Origin: Candidatus Hydrogenedentota bacterium
GTDB taxonomy: Bacteria; Hydrogenedentota; Hydrogenedentia; Hydrogenedentales; SLHB01
Reading direction: 5' to 3'
DNA length: 64,000 nucleotides
Assembly: GCA_035416745.1 (NCBI GenBank)
Contig: DAOLNV010000013.1
Span: forward strand, 14,674 to 78,673
Position 1 is the first letter of the stretch; each line of letters starts with the position of its first letter. The notes under the pieces were generated by a model that worked only from the letters and a program-made list of their open reading frames with translations, was not told the origin of the DNA and did no database searches. Position numbers and translations under genes: made by a program. Shown here piece by piece: positions 51,438 through 60,540 of this stretch.

Positions 51438-54400
51438 TCACTTTCGCGCGATGTTGACGGGGTTCGTGCCGTCAACGGACATGAGCACGCGGAAACCTAC
51501 ATTGAAAACCTTCTGATACGGCTTGTATCGCAACCGGAACGACGCAGTGGCACGGTAGGGCCGGTCAAGCCAGGACCCTCCGCGAACGACCTTGTCGTCG
51601 CGCGAAATGGGGTCGTTACGCCCATCCTCCGCGTAGGGGTACGCGGCAAACGAGGTGCGGGTCCACTCGGCGACGTTCCCATGCATGTCGAGCAATCCCC
51701 AGGGATTCGGCTGATATTTGCCGACACCGGTCACGATGCGCTCACCGTCATCGAACCGGGCGTCTTTGGGGAGAAAATCCTCGTACGGGCTCGGGTTAGC
51801 GATGGGTTGAGGATCAATACCGGCGACGGCCAGCAGTTTGACCGACAGGTCAGCGAGATTGGCGAAGCCCGAGAAATCCGCATCCATGCCGCCGTAGAAG
51901 AACGGGGTATCGGCGCCCGCACGGCATGCCCATTCCCATTGCGCCTCGGTCGGCAGGGTGCAGGGAGCGCCAGCGCGGCCGGTCAACCATTCGCAGAAGG
52001 CCATGGCCTCGTCCCATGAAACGCGGGCGACGGGCTGCTCGGGCAGGTTCGCCGGGTAGCCGGGCCGGGTATGGTCCTTATTGTGCTGATCGATGGTTCC
52101 GGTATCATGGGCGGGATTGAAGCACGCGTACTGTGCGTTTGAGACTTCCGTGACGCTCATCCAGAAGGGCTGCCCGATGGTCACGGCGGACGGGGGTTGT
52201 TCGTCGATGGCCCCGGCCGCGCTGCCCATAACGTATTCGCCGGCGGGGATGAGAACGAAATCCATGGTGAGACCGTTGCCGAGGTCGACGGTTCTTCGCT
52301 GCGGTTCGGACGGCCCATCGGCGGCGGCGACGGCGCCAGCCGCGGCGCGTTGAAGGGCTTGCGCATCTTCGTTCGAGAACGGCCAGCCGTCGACAGGGAC
52401 TGCGGCGTTCTGTTGCATGACGGGCGGTTCGGGCGCCATGAATTCGCGCGGCGCGCCGAGTCCTTCGGGGATAGCCTCGAGATCTTCACTGCGGTTGGCA
52501 TAGGCGGCGAGCATGGCGGCGCGGCGCTTGTCGAACTCGCCCGGAATGGGACGATGCTCATGCCACGTGCCGTGATCCGGAACGTTGAGATCGATCCAGG
52601 TGTAGAGCCGGTCCCATGCCTCGTCATCGAGTTTCACGCCATGATGGCCCTTTTCGAGCATCTGGATCAGCTCGCTCGTGTCCGCGTGCCATTCCATGGG
52701 CGTGGCCAGATGGTAGTCGCTCTCGGGTCCCGGGCGCCGCACGTAGGGGTGTAGTGCAAGGTATGAGGGGGTGAAGTTGTTCCACCCGTTCTGATCTTTG
52801 CGGGCGAAGTCGGGGCGTCCTTCTTGCCCGTTGTGGCAACCCACGCAGAACTGGTCAAGCGCCGGCTGGACATCGCGTTTGAAGCTGAACCCCCGCGCAG
52901 GGCCGTACCACGGTTCGATAGCCGCGGGACGCGTGCGCGACGCCAGCGTGCGCGTGACGGGCGGCCCCATGTTCTGCTTCTCGTGGCAGCCGACGCACGA
53001 GAGAATCTCTCCCGGCATGGCCGTGAACCAACTTCGCATGACCTGAAGCGCGCGCCCGCGGTCGTCAAGCGGTTGCACGGCAATGGGAGTATTCGCGGGG
53101 ACAGTGAAAACCGCCGAGCCATCGTCGAAGACAGGCACGGTGCCGAGAATACGGTGTACGTCCCACGGGCCTTCGACGCCGATGTGCATGTGGCCGCCCA
53201 TCTTGGGATAGGTGTAGTGCATGGCGAAAAGGCGGAGCTTCTTGACCGTCCCGCGAGGAATATCTTTCAAGCCGTCCCCCTGGTAGATGTCAGCGAGGTA
53301 TACGGTGGCGTCTTTCGAATCGAGACGCACCTTGTCGGGGATCGCGGGAGGCGTTGGGGTCGCGCGGAACGGGACGGGCTCCAACAGCGCGTACCCCGGC
53401 TCTTCTTTCAGAAGGACCATGTTGTCGAAGATGTCGACGAGATAGATCCCCCAGAGAGCATCGGGCGCGGGTTTGCACGACACCAGGAAGTACTTGTCGC
53501 TCAGGGGATAGGGGTGCAGGAATTTCGGCCACGAATCATTGACCAGTTGGTCGACGATTATTGGTTCCACACGCTTGCCGTAGCCGGGGATCCGCTGTAG
53601 CGCCCCGTCGGCCTCGTGACGGCCCGCGGCAGGATCGAAGACTACGAGTTCGCCCATGCGCGCAACGCCATGATGGCCGGATACGATAGCAATGATCTTG
53701 GTGGGATGACCCGGGATCGGCCGCGCATAAAAGATCGAGTTGGGCCAGAACGAGTTGCTGCCGTAGTACTCCATCTGGTTGGTGCCGTCCGGGTTCATAT
53801 TGAAAAGGAGCCTCGAAAAGTAGTGCGGCGTATCCGAATACTCCCAGCGTGAGAACAGCACCCGGCCATTGTTGAGCACCGTGGGGCACCAATTGTGGTC
53901 CTGGTCGAAGCAGAGCATGCGGATGCCCGTGCCGTCGGGATTCATGACGCAGAAATTGGCCACGGCGTCGGCCCCGCCCACGCATGGAATGCCCTGGAAA
54001 CAGCGGGTAGACGCGAAGATGATCCGGCCGTCCGGGAGGTAGCACGCGTCGTAGTTGTCGACGTCGGGCTGGTCTCCGGGGGTAACCTGGCGCAGACCGG
54101 AACCGTCGGCGCGTATTTCCCAGATCTGCCAGCGGTCTTGCGAACCGGGCATCGAGATGAGCATCTTGCTGGCGTCGAAATGCAGGTCGACGTCGCCCAC
54201 GAATACGGGCCCCTCGGGTTTGAAGAAGGTCGTGAGTGCGCTATCCGGAGACACGGGGTTCATGACGCAGATTTCATTGTCGTACCCGGCGCGTGCAACC
54301 GCACAGTTGCCCTGCCAGTTCTGCGGAAGGCCCATGTTGCCTTCCCCCCGTTTGACCAGCAGCAGGCGCTCGAAATGGAGCAAGGGATTGGCGAGCAGGG

Positions 54401-55502
54401 CCTCGCGCTGCAACGCGGTCGCTTGGGCGGCCGTCTCGCCAAGTGCGGCTTCCGCGCCCGGTTGAGCATCGAGGATGGCTTGACGCGCCTTCCCGGCAAC
54501 CGCGTCCATCTCGGCAACGCGTTTGACAAGGGCCTCGCCATCGGCGTACTCGCCGGGATAGGCTGCCGTGAGATCGGCGACCGCGCGCCGCAACGCTTCA
54601 AAATTGACCCGGTTCAGGAGTTCGGCGTTCCCGGCGGCAAGACGCGCGCGCTCGAAAAGGGCCAGCCAGCGCGGGTCGTTGGCGGCGGCTTGCTCCTCTT
54701 TCAGCCTGGCCGCCTCGTTCTTGAGACCAGATGCCAGGTCGCCCAGACGATCGAATGCGTCATTTACGATGCGTTCCTCGGTGGCCATGTCTCCGGCGGT
54801 GCGGAACCAGTAGAGCGGCCCATCGCCGCCGGCACTCTGCTCGAACCACTGAGTCTGCAGCGGGAAATCGGCGGTTATCTGGCGCCAGATGGTGTCAAGC
54901 CGTTCGTCGGTGACCGCGAAATAGAACGCATGCCCGCCGCTGCGGTTGAAGATTTTCATGAGGACCTTGTTCTCGCCCTGTTTGAACGACAGCGCGGCTT
55001 TGTCCTGGTTGGGAGCGGCCACCCGAGGCACATCGTTCGAAATGACCTTCTCGCCGTTGAACCAGACCTCGAGTCCGTCATCGCTGCCAAAGAAGGCCAT
55101 GAGCTGCATCGGCGCGGCCGCGGTGATGGTGCGGAAAAGATACGTCGAGTGCGAGTCGCCGCCGGGAAGATCGATGACCGCGCCGTCCTTCCAGCCGGGT
55201 TGCGCCACCCATACCCGCTTGTCGTCGGCCGTCCTGGCCTGCAGATCAACGCCCTGCTCGGGGAACAGCGCCTGGGCAAATCCATCGGCCTTGAGCGCGC
55301 CTGTGGTATACCACGGGCCAGCATCGTATGCCGCATTGTCGCCGGCTGCCTGAAACGCCGCGCGGGCAGCGGTCATGGTCTCGGGCCATGTATCGCGCTT
55401 GGCATAAAGCGGCGCGCCTTCACCGGCAAGTGCTACGGCCGCGCACGCTATGCACGCCAGAAACGCGCCCACACGCAGGATATTGGATTGAGGGTAGCTC
55501 AC
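51438..55502 (-). CDS. Giant secreted PA14-like/HZS-alpha-like cytochrome with C-terminal SUMF1 domain
   Basis: A 1354-residue secreted protein has a signal peptide (LACIACAAVALAGEG) and the following order. Residues ~30-190 form a jelly-roll domain (DGLEVWFNGEKV). Residues ~195-370 are helical. Residues ~370-830 form a beta-propeller resembling the HZS-alpha middle domain (VGDVDLHFDASKMLISMPG, DNYDACYLPDGRIIFAST). Heme motifs CVGCH lie near residues 835 and 885. A SUMF1/FGE-like domain follows at ~1065-1345 (FVLIPAGEYVMGS, HGNVAEWTR, VRGGSWLDRP). True formylglycine-generating enzymes need two cysteines just after the RGGSW element; here they are missing, so enzyme activity of that kind is unlikely. 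The function is unknown. Confidence 0.8.
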   Translation of the reverse strand: MSYPQSNILRVGAFLACIACAAVALAGEGAPLYAKRDTWPETMTAARAAFQAAGDNAAYDAGPWYTTGALKADGFAQALFPEQGVDLQARTADDKRVWVAQPGWKDGAVIDLPGGDSHSTYLFRTITAAAPMQLMAFFGSDDGLEVWFNGEKVISNDVPRVAAPNQDKAALSFKQGENKVLMKIFNRSGGHAFYFAVTDERLDTIWRQITADFPLQTQWFEQSAGGDGPLYWFRTAGDMATEERIVNDAFDRLGDLASGLKNEAARLKEEQAAANDPRWLALFERARLAAGNAELLNRVNFEALRRAVADLTAAYPGEYADGEALVKRVAEMDAVAGKARQAILDAQPGAEAALGETAAQATALQREALLANPLLHFERLLLVKRGEGNMGLPQNWQGNCAVARAGYDNEICVMNPVSPDSALTTFFKPEGPVFVGDVDLHFDASKMLISMPGSQDRWQIWEIRADGSGLRQVTPGDQPDVDNYDACYLPDGRIIFASTRCFQGIPCVGGADAVANFCVMNPDGTGIRMLCFDQDHNWCPTVLNNGRVLFSRWEYSDTPHYFSRLLFNMNPDGTNQMEYYGSNSFWPNSIFYARPIPGHPTKIIAIVSGHHGVARMGELVVFDPAAGRHEADGALQRIPGYGKRVEPIIVDQLVNDSWPKFLHPYPLSDKYFLVSCKPAPDALWGIYLVDIFDNMVLLKEEPGYALLEPVPFRATPTPPAIPDKVRLDSKDATVYLADIYQGDGLKDIPRGTVKKLRLFAMHYTYPKMGGHMHIGVEGPWDVHRILGTVPVFDDGSAVFTVPANTPIAVQPLDDRGRALQVMRSWFTAMPGEILSCVGCHEKQNMGPPVTRTLASRTRPAAIEPWYGPARGFSFKRDVQPALDQFCVGCHNGQEGRPDFARKDQNGWNNFTPSYLALHPYVRRPGPESDYHLATPMEWHADTSELIQMLEKGHHGVKLDDEAWDRLYTWIDLNVPDHGTWHEHRPIPGEFDKRRAAMLAAYANRSEDLEAIPEGLGAPREFMAPEPPVMQQNAAVPVDGWPFSNEDAQALQRAAAGAVAAADGPSEPQRRTVDLGNGLTMDFVLIPAGEYVMGSAAGAIDEQPPSAVTIGQPFWMSVTEVSNAQYACFNPAHDTGTIDQHNKDHTRPGYPANLPEQPVARVSWDEAMAFCEWLTGRAGAPCTLPTEAQWEWACRAGADTPFFYGGMDADFSGFANLADLSVKLLAVAGIDPQPIANPSPYEDFLPKDARFDDGERIVTGVGKYQPNPWGLLDMHGNVAEWTRTSFAAYPYAEDGRNDPISRDDKVVRGGSWLDRPYRATASFRLRYKPYQKVFNVGFRVLMSVDGTNPVNIARK

Positions 55503-55659
55503 GGCTCTCGATGTCCTTCTGTTTTGCGGCGGCGCAACAGTGCTCGTTGCCGGGCCGCTTTCACTCGCTCGTCAAACCTGTCCTCGATGCATCGCGCAAG
55601 ACGGGGCCCGCCGTGTTTCGGGATATGGCGGCGCCCCGCCGCTTGCACGGGACTCTTTC

Positions 55660-56322
55660 CTACAACTTGGCGTTCGGAAGGGTGAACCGAAGCCCTGCGC
55701 CGTCGTGATACGACGCGTACTCGGTCACGATGGCGCCCTCGGGGCCGGCCAGCATGAAATGCCACTGCTCGGCCTTGGGCAGCCAGGTCACTTCGCCAGG
55801 CATGACTTTTGTGGCGCAGCGGGCCTTGGCGAGTTCGCGGTGGCTGGGCGGGATGCGCTCGACGTCGCCCGGGTGGGGTTCGCCCTCGCCATACGTCCAG
55901 ACGAAGCCATAACGGGTCTGCCAGCCTTCCATCTTAGGCCGCGCCTCTTCGGTCTTCATGTGACGGTGCTCGGGAATCATCTGTCCCGGCAACAGGTAGA
56001 TTTCATGGCCGAAATAGTCGTCTTGCTTGTTGTTGATCCAGAAGATGCCGGCCATGCCCACTTCGGTGAACTTGCCCAGACCGAAATCGATCGCCCAGAA
56101 CTCATCGCCCTTGAGACGGTCGACAATGGGGTAGTTGAAACGGCGCATCATGTCGTAATAGGCCTCCTTGGCGGCCTCGACGTTGAACGTGCCATCGGCT
56201 TTGTAGAAATCCTTGTTATTGGGCATTTTCACCTCGCTTGCGCGCGCGCTGCCGCCGGCCGCGGACATTACCGCTCCCGCCACAACGCCGCCTATCAGTT
56301 GTCTCCTGGTCATATCGGTCAT
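55660..56322 (-). CDS. Tat-exported cupin, D-lyxose-isomerase-like
   Basis: This 220-residue protein has a twin-arginine-type leader (TRRQLIGGVVAGAVMSAAGG). The core is a single cupin with metal-ligand text LLPGQMIPEHRHMKTEEARPKMEGWQTRYGFVW: two His and Glu in the first motif, and EQWHFMLAGPEG in the second. The pattern resembles D-lyxose isomerase-type cupins, which interconvert pentoses. This assignment is moderate. It follows the LsrF-like gene by 66 bases on the same strand. Export by Tat would be unusual for a sugar-phosphate-pathway enzyme and may indicate an extracytoplasmic carbohydrate role. Confidence 0.6.
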   Translation of the reverse strand: MTDMTRRQLIGGVVAGAVMSAAGGSARASEVKMPNNKDFYKADGTFNVEAAKEAYYDMMRRFNYPIVDRLKGDEFWAIDFGLGKFTEVGMAGIFWINNKQDDYFGHEIYLLPGQMIPEHRHMKTEEARPKMEGWQTRYGFVWTYGEGEPHPGDVERIPPSHRELAKARCATKVMPGEVTWLPKAEQWHFMLAGPEGAIVTEYASYHDGAGLRFTLPNAKL

Positions 56323-56388
56323 CGCCCGGTTCCTCCTGCTTGGGTTCAGGCACTGCGCCTCGTAATCTCAACGTATCCGCAATCAACG

Positions 56389-57282
56389 CTATTTCGCGCG
56401 TTCGTGTCTCAAGGTCTCGTAGAAGTCGAAGGCCTTGTCGGGCTTTTCGTTTTCGTGCACCACCTTGCGGACGGCCTGCACCATGGCGACCGGATCGTCG
56501 GCACAGAAGATATTGCGGCCCATGTCGACGCCGAGCGCGCCTTGGTCAATCGCTTTGTAAGCCATCTCGAGAGCCTCTAATTCGGGGAGCTTCTTGCCGC
56601 CCGCGATCACTATGGGAACGGGGCATCCCGCGACCACTTCGTCGAAATCGGGCTCGCAATAGTAGGTCTTGACGAAATGCGCGCCCAGCTCCGCGATGAC
56701 GCGGCAGGCAAGGCCAAGGTAGCGGGCATCGCGCACGAGTTCTTTGCCCACGGCGGTCACGCCGAGCGTGGGAAGGCCGTAGTTGTTGCCCTCGTTGATA
56801 AGGTATGCCAGGTTCTCGAGGGTTTCCCGCTCATGTGTCGCGCCGATGCACACCTGGGTGGTCACCGCGGCAGCGTTCATACGCAGCGCATCTTCAACCG
56901 ACACGCCAATCACCTCGTCGCTGAGATCCTTGAGAATGGTGGCGCCGGTGCTGCAGCGCATGACGACCGGCTTGTCGGTCTCGGGCGGGATGCAGGTACG
57001 CAACGCCCCGCGCGTGCACATCAGGCAGTCGACGTGCTCGGTCAGCGGAGGAATGCAGAGGTCGATGCGTTCGATGCCGGAGGTCGGTCCCATGATATAT
57101 CCGTGGTCGAAAGCCAGCATCACGGTGCGGCCGCTCTTCGGATTGAAGATGCGCGCGAGCCGGTGTTTCATTCCCCATTCGAGGTGGGCGCTGCCTTTGA
57201 GAAAGAAACCGGGCGTTTCCTGGGGAATCCCGATTCCGAAATTCTTGTTCTTGTCGTCGGTCTTCTTGTCAGCATCAGGCAT
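56389..57282 (-). CDS. LsrF-like class I aldolase
   Basis: The 297-residue product belongs to the DeoC/FbaB/LsrF class I aldolase family. VMLAFDHGYIMGPTSGIER is the family start motif and FVKTYYCEPDF carries Lys205, the Schiff-base lysine. IVIAGGKKLPELEALEM and GVDMGRNIFCADDPVAMVQAV form the phosphate-binding end of the barrel. In AI-2 catabolism LsrF is a thiolase acting on a phosphorylated dione. No other lsr genes are present here, so an aldol-type cleavage of another ketose phosphate is at least as likely. The gene overlaps dhaL by eight bases. Confidence 0.85.
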   Translation of the reverse strand: MPDADKKTDDKNKNFGIGIPQETPGFFLKGSAHLEWGMKHRLARIFNPKSGRTVMLAFDHGYIMGPTSGIERIDLCIPPLTEHVDCLMCTRGALRTCIPPETDKPVVMRCSTGATILKDLSDEVIGVSVEDALRMNAAAVTTQVCIGATHERETLENLAYLINEGNNYGLPTLGVTAVGKELVRDARYLGLACRVIAELGAHFVKTYYCEPDFDEVVAGCPVPIVIAGGKKLPELEALEMAYKAIDQGALGVDMGRNIFCADDPVAMVQAVRKVVHENEKPDKAFDFYETLRHERAK

Positions 57283-57910
57283 GTGTGGTCACTCCTTCTA
57301 AGAACCCCTGGAATATCAGCGAAACCGAGGAAGCCCCGGCGTCGGGTTGTCCTATGCTCTTCTCTCCGATGTTCTTGGCACGTCCAAAGCGCGCCTGTAA
57401 CGATTTCGTGCGTTCGGCGCCGTCACGCGCGGCTTCGGACGCGCTTCGCAACATGTCTTTGACCGAGCCGCCGGCGTCGGCGGCCGCCTGTGCGGCATCG
57501 ACAGCGGGCACGAGCGCGTCAAGCATGGTTTTGTCGCCAACCTGGGCGCGGGTGCGCTTCTGGACGCCCGCCAGTCCCGCCGCAAATGCGGCGGCAAGAC
57601 CATTTGCGTCCAATGCGTCTTTCCCGGCCGCCGCGTCGGCCATGCTCATGAAGAACGTGCCGAAGAGCGGTCCCGTCGCGCCGCCGTCGACGCCCATGAC
57701 GGCCCAGCCGATGCTCCGCAACAGCTCCTGGAGCGACGAGGACTGATCGTCCTCGACAGCCTTCTCCATACAGTTCATCGCACGAGCCATAGTGGTGCCG
57801 TGATCGCCGTCGCCTCCGTGCGAATCGAGCTTCGAAAGAAGCTCCTGATTCGCGCGGACTTGCGCGGCGGCCGCACGTACCATGGCTACCAATCGATTGT
57901 AATCCACCAT
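57275..57910 (-). CDS. dhaL: Dihydroxyacetone kinase subunit DhaL
   Basis: DhaL is the nucleotide-binding subunit of split dihydroxyacetone-type kinases. The 211-residue protein begins at ATG 57910 (MVDYNRLV); a longer upstream frame adds 21 unrelated residues. It has the Mg-nucleotide motif SKLDSHGGDGDHGTTM near residue 36, VDGGATGPLFGTFF, and the DALVPAVDAA-DGAERTKSLQARFGRA region, the typical eight-helix barrel. The sequence overlaps the LsrF-like gene by eight bases and follows dhaK by 20. PTS partner DhaM is not present, so ATP rather than phosphoenolpyruvate may supply the phosphate. Confidence 0.93.
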   Translation of the reverse strand: MVDYNRLVAMVRAAAAQVRANQELLSKLDSHGGDGDHGTTMARAMNCMEKAVEDDQSSSLQELLRSIGWAVMGVDGGATGPLFGTFFMSMADAAAGKDALDANGLAAAFAAGLAGVQKRTRAQVGDKTMLDALVPAVDAAQAAADAGGSVKDMLRSASEAARDGAERTKSLQARFGRAKNIGEKSIGQPDAGASSVSLIFQGFLEGVTTHA

Positions 57911-57930
57911 CGCAACAGGCGTCCCGGACA

Positions 57931-58932
57931 CTATTTCACGACCAGGGCCGGCGTATTGCAGGGGGCATCCCACAAGGCCAGCAGCTCGTCGTCCATCTTC
58001 GCGGCAAACATCTGGAAGCCGCCCATTTCCTGCACGGTCAGAAACTCGCCAGCGATTGCGCGCGCGAGTTTGATGCCTTTGGCGTCGAGCGCCTTTTTCA
58101 CGCCGCCCAGCACCACGTACTGCTCCATGAGCGTTGTCGAACCGACGCCGTTGATCATGACCAACAGGTCGTCGCCGGACTTCGCGCCGAGGTCGTTGCA
58201 GAGGGCATCGATCATGATCTTGGCCGTTTCGTCGGCGCTCTTGAGCGATTGTTGTCCGCCGCCGGCTTCACCGTGCTGGCCCATTCCGACGATCATGTCG
58301 GTCTCGGGCACTTCCGCGATGATGCCGCCGGTCGAGGGATGCGTGGCGCCGGTCACGGCCACGGCCAGCGTCGCCATGTTGCGCTCCAAGCGTTCCGCGA
58401 TGGCGATGCACTCGTCCAGCGGCTTGCCCTGTTCAGCGGCGGCGCCAGCGACTTTGATCACCGGCAGACAGCCCACGAGACCGCGGCGGTTTTTCGGGTC
58501 CTGCCGCGACGGCACTGAGATATCCTCGTGCGTGAGGACCTGCTTGACGTTGAGCCCCTCTTTTTCGGCCATTTCCATGGCGATGTTCGCGGTCATGACG
58601 TCGCCTTCGTGGTTCAGGACGACCAGCAGCACGCCTGCTTTGCGGTTGGCCAGTTTGAGCGCCTCGAACACACGCGGCGGCCCGGGCGCCGCGAAAATCT
58701 CTCCCGGAACGCTGATATCGAGCATGCCCTCGCCCACGTAGCCGCTCAGGGCCGGCTCGTGACCGCTCCCGCCGAGGGTAACCACCGCAACCTTGTTCGC
58801 GGGTTTCGGATGGGCCCGCACCACGAGGTTGTTGCCCGCCAGCGCCACCTTGCCCGAATTGGCCAGCACAAAACCCGCCAGCAGTTCGTTGACGAGGTTA
58901 TCGGGATCGTTAACAAATTTCTTCATTGGCAT
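57931..58932 (-). CDS. dhaK: Dihydroxyacetone kinase subunit DhaK
   Basis: DhaK binds the ketose substrate covalently. The 333-residue protein starts at ATG 58932. The glycine-rich VVTLGGSGHEPALSGYVG carries His58, and VGMGQHGEAGG carries His220, matching the substrate hemiaminal histidine. NGVGSTTLMEQYVV and FLTVQEMGGFQM are also typical. Related DhaK/DhaL-type enzymes phosphorylate dihydroxyacetone, erythrulose or similar short ketoses; which one applies is not evident. The split arrangement with DhaL and absence of a fused kinase domain point to a two-subunit enzyme. Confidence 0.93.
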   Translation of the reverse strand: MPMKKFVNDPDNLVNELLAGFVLANSGKVALAGNNLVVRAHPKPANKVAVVTLGGSGHEPALSGYVGEGMLDISVPGEIFAAPGPPRVFEALKLANRKAGVLLVVLNHEGDVMTANIAMEMAEKEGLNVKQVLTHEDISVPSRQDPKNRRGLVGCLPVIKVAGAAAEQGKPLDECIAIAERLERNMATLAVAVTGATHPSTGGIIAEVPETDMIVGMGQHGEAGGGQQSLKSADETAKIMIDALCNDLGAKSGDDLLVMINGVGSTTLMEQYVVLGGVKKALDAKGIKLARAIAGEFLTVQEMGGFQMFAAKMDDELLALWDAPCNTPALVVK

Positions 58933-58984
58933 GACTGGTCCTACCCCTTTCGGTTTGTTCCGCTTATTCCGTCTGCCGGACCCG

Positions 58985-59305
58985 TTACCTGGCTTCCATC
59001 AGCTCGAGCACCGCGTCGCCGTCCGTGATGAAAGCCACGCGCAAGGACTCGGTCGCGTCGAACGGCGCGACGATCACGTTCCGGCCTTTGATGGCCTCGT
59101 CAAGATTATCGACCATGAACGCGATATGGCAGTTGTTCTGAACGGCCGGATGCATGGGACTGTCCTTTTCGAAACGCAAAAACTCGATGTGAAACGGGTG
59201 TTCGGCAGCATTGGTGATGTAGACCTTCGCGCCTTCAAGATACTCTTCTTTTTCGGCCCGCTTCGCCGTGGGTACGCCAAAATGGTGAAATACAGCGCCT
59301 GCCAT
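58985..59305 (-). CDS. Small VOC/glyoxalase-like protein
   Basis: The 106-residue product starts at ATG 59305 behind a strong AAAGGAGGA site. It has the betaalphabetabetabeta pattern of the vicinal-oxygen-chelate superfamily, with CHIAFMVDNLDEAIKGRNVIV and AFITDGDAVLELMEA, and the conserved closing Glu. His and Glu ligands of the metal site are plausible at CHIAF and LELME. It heads the operon VOC-dhaK-dhaL-LsrF-like-cupin with 52 bases to dhaK. A role as lyase or epimerase for a phosphorylated sugar intermediate is inferred only from the neighbours. Confidence 0.8.
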   Translation of the reverse strand: MAGAVFHHFGVPTAKRAEKEEYLEGAKVYITNAAEHPFHIEFLRFEKDSPMHPAVQNNCHIAFMVDNLDEAIKGRNVIVAPFDATESLRVAFITDGDAVLELMEAR

Positions 59306-59537
59306 CGTTTGTGTCCTCCTTTGATGTAACGTGGTTTTCCGCGAGACCCGTAGGCCTCTATATCAATCCATATCCCTGCCGCCGTGACACGAATGAATGT
59401 TGGGCGGCGGGGTCGCGATTCGCGCAGCCCTGCTCAGGCGAACCAGCGACGACGCACCGGACGTCTTCGTCGGGAGAATCGCTGTGTCCGGATAGACTAG
59501 TGATATCCAGGCGTTTGGACACTTCGGGAGGTGCTTC

Positions 59538-59666
59538 ATGAGAATACGGGCCCGATCAGGAATCGGGACATGGCTCTTGGTTCTGTCATGCGCCACTGCC
59601 ATAGAGAAGCTGCCCGGTTGCAGAAAAAGCCCAAATATGGAACGCGAATCGAATATGCGCGAATGA
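59538..59666 (+). CDS. Possible 42-residue lipoprotein-like peptide
   Basis: ATG 59538 follows GGGAGG with eight-base spacing. The peptide has a basic start (MRIRARSG), a hydrophobic stretch ending in LVLSCATA, and a short hydrophilic tail with two more cysteines. That resembles a lipoprotein signal, but there is little mature protein. It could be a small secreted peptide or chance. Confidence 0.2.
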   Translation: MRIRARSGIGTWLLVLSCATAIEKLPGCRKSPNMERESNMRE

Positions 59667-60162
59667 GAATAACAAGGACGCCGGGTAGTGTCAAACGCGC
59701 GACACAGTTGTACTTAAGAGAAGTTTTCCACAGGCGGCCTTCGCCGCGCTCCGAAGCGCAGGCGGCTCTCCCGCACTCTTCGAGCAGACGGAAGGGACAG
59801 ATTGGCCCCGGCGAATGCGCGGGAGCGTGGAAGAGTGTGAACGTGTGAAGGGATTGGAAGACGCGCCACAGGGGGGGGCTTGGTCAAGAGGCCGCGCCAC
59901 AGCGGAGAGGTCACGTACCTTGTAACTCTTCCGGGGTCCGTCCCGGGGTCCGCGCAACGGAGGGCCGGTTTTCCAACCGGCCACTGAATCGCCGCAGCCC
60001 GCCAGGGCTGCGCCCCGGTCAGATAGGGACACGGGCGTACACACACCCTCGCGGCATTGGTCCTTTCGGTGTCGGAGACCTTCGGTCGCAGGGGTGGCTG
60101 GGTCAGGAGACCCCGCCACAGCCGAAGGGTGGGTTCCTCCTCCTCAGCACCAACGGCGCGAG
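59667..60162. other. Spacer with diverged repeat fragments
   Basis: No gene is recognised. The text around 59880 (GGTCAAGAGGCCGCGCCACAG) is echoed near 60099 (GGTCAGGAGACCCCGCCACAG), showing diverged copies of one element. Several short hairpins rich in GGCC occur. It merges into the 76-bp tandem repeat. Confidence 0.5.
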
Positions 60163-60388
60163 ACATACCAGCCTGGCCTGAAGGGCCAGGGAACAGGACT
60201 TGCGCAACCTGCCCAGCCCAGAGGGCCGAAGGCCCGAAACATACCAGCCTGGCCTGAAGGGCCAGGAAACAAAACCTGCACAACCTGCGCAGGCAAGAGG
60301 GCCAACGGCCCGAAACATACCAGCCTGGCCTGAAGGGCCAGGGAACAGGACCAATAGAAACAAGAGGGCTGAAGGCCCGAAACATGAC
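60163..60388. repeat. 76-bp tandem repeat with internal hairpins
   Basis: ACATACCAGCCTGGCC starts at 60163, 60239 and 60315, with period 76, and a degenerate fourth ACATGACC at 60382 after 67 bases. Every unit carries the stem CCTGGCC/GGCCAGG and nearly every one also carries a GGGCC-GAA-GGCCC stem. Apparent open frames through these units (on both strands) are products of the repeat and not proteins. Confidence 0.85.
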
Positions 60389-60540
60389 CGTCTAAAGAGC
60401 GATTCTTTGACCTCGCCACCACAAATCCTGCATGCCCCAAGCGGATATGTCCCAAGAGGGCGTTCGGACGCCTGCCACGTCCACACCGTCCAAGCCACAT
60501 GACCGGCGAGGGCGCGGATTTCTCAAAACGAAGGCATGGG

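Noticed and set aside
53895..55685. A 596-codon plus-strand frame opposite the giant SUMF1 gene
   Set aside because: It is a shadow of a clearly coding minus-strand gene with no recognisable motif; similar frames occur opposite most high-GC genes here (for example 49018-50730 and 61162-63153).
60057..60502. Several open frames with repeated PAWPEGPGN-type text
   Set aside because: They are translations of the 76-bp repeat and exist on both strands; such frames are easily annotated as hypothetical proteins but are not supported.
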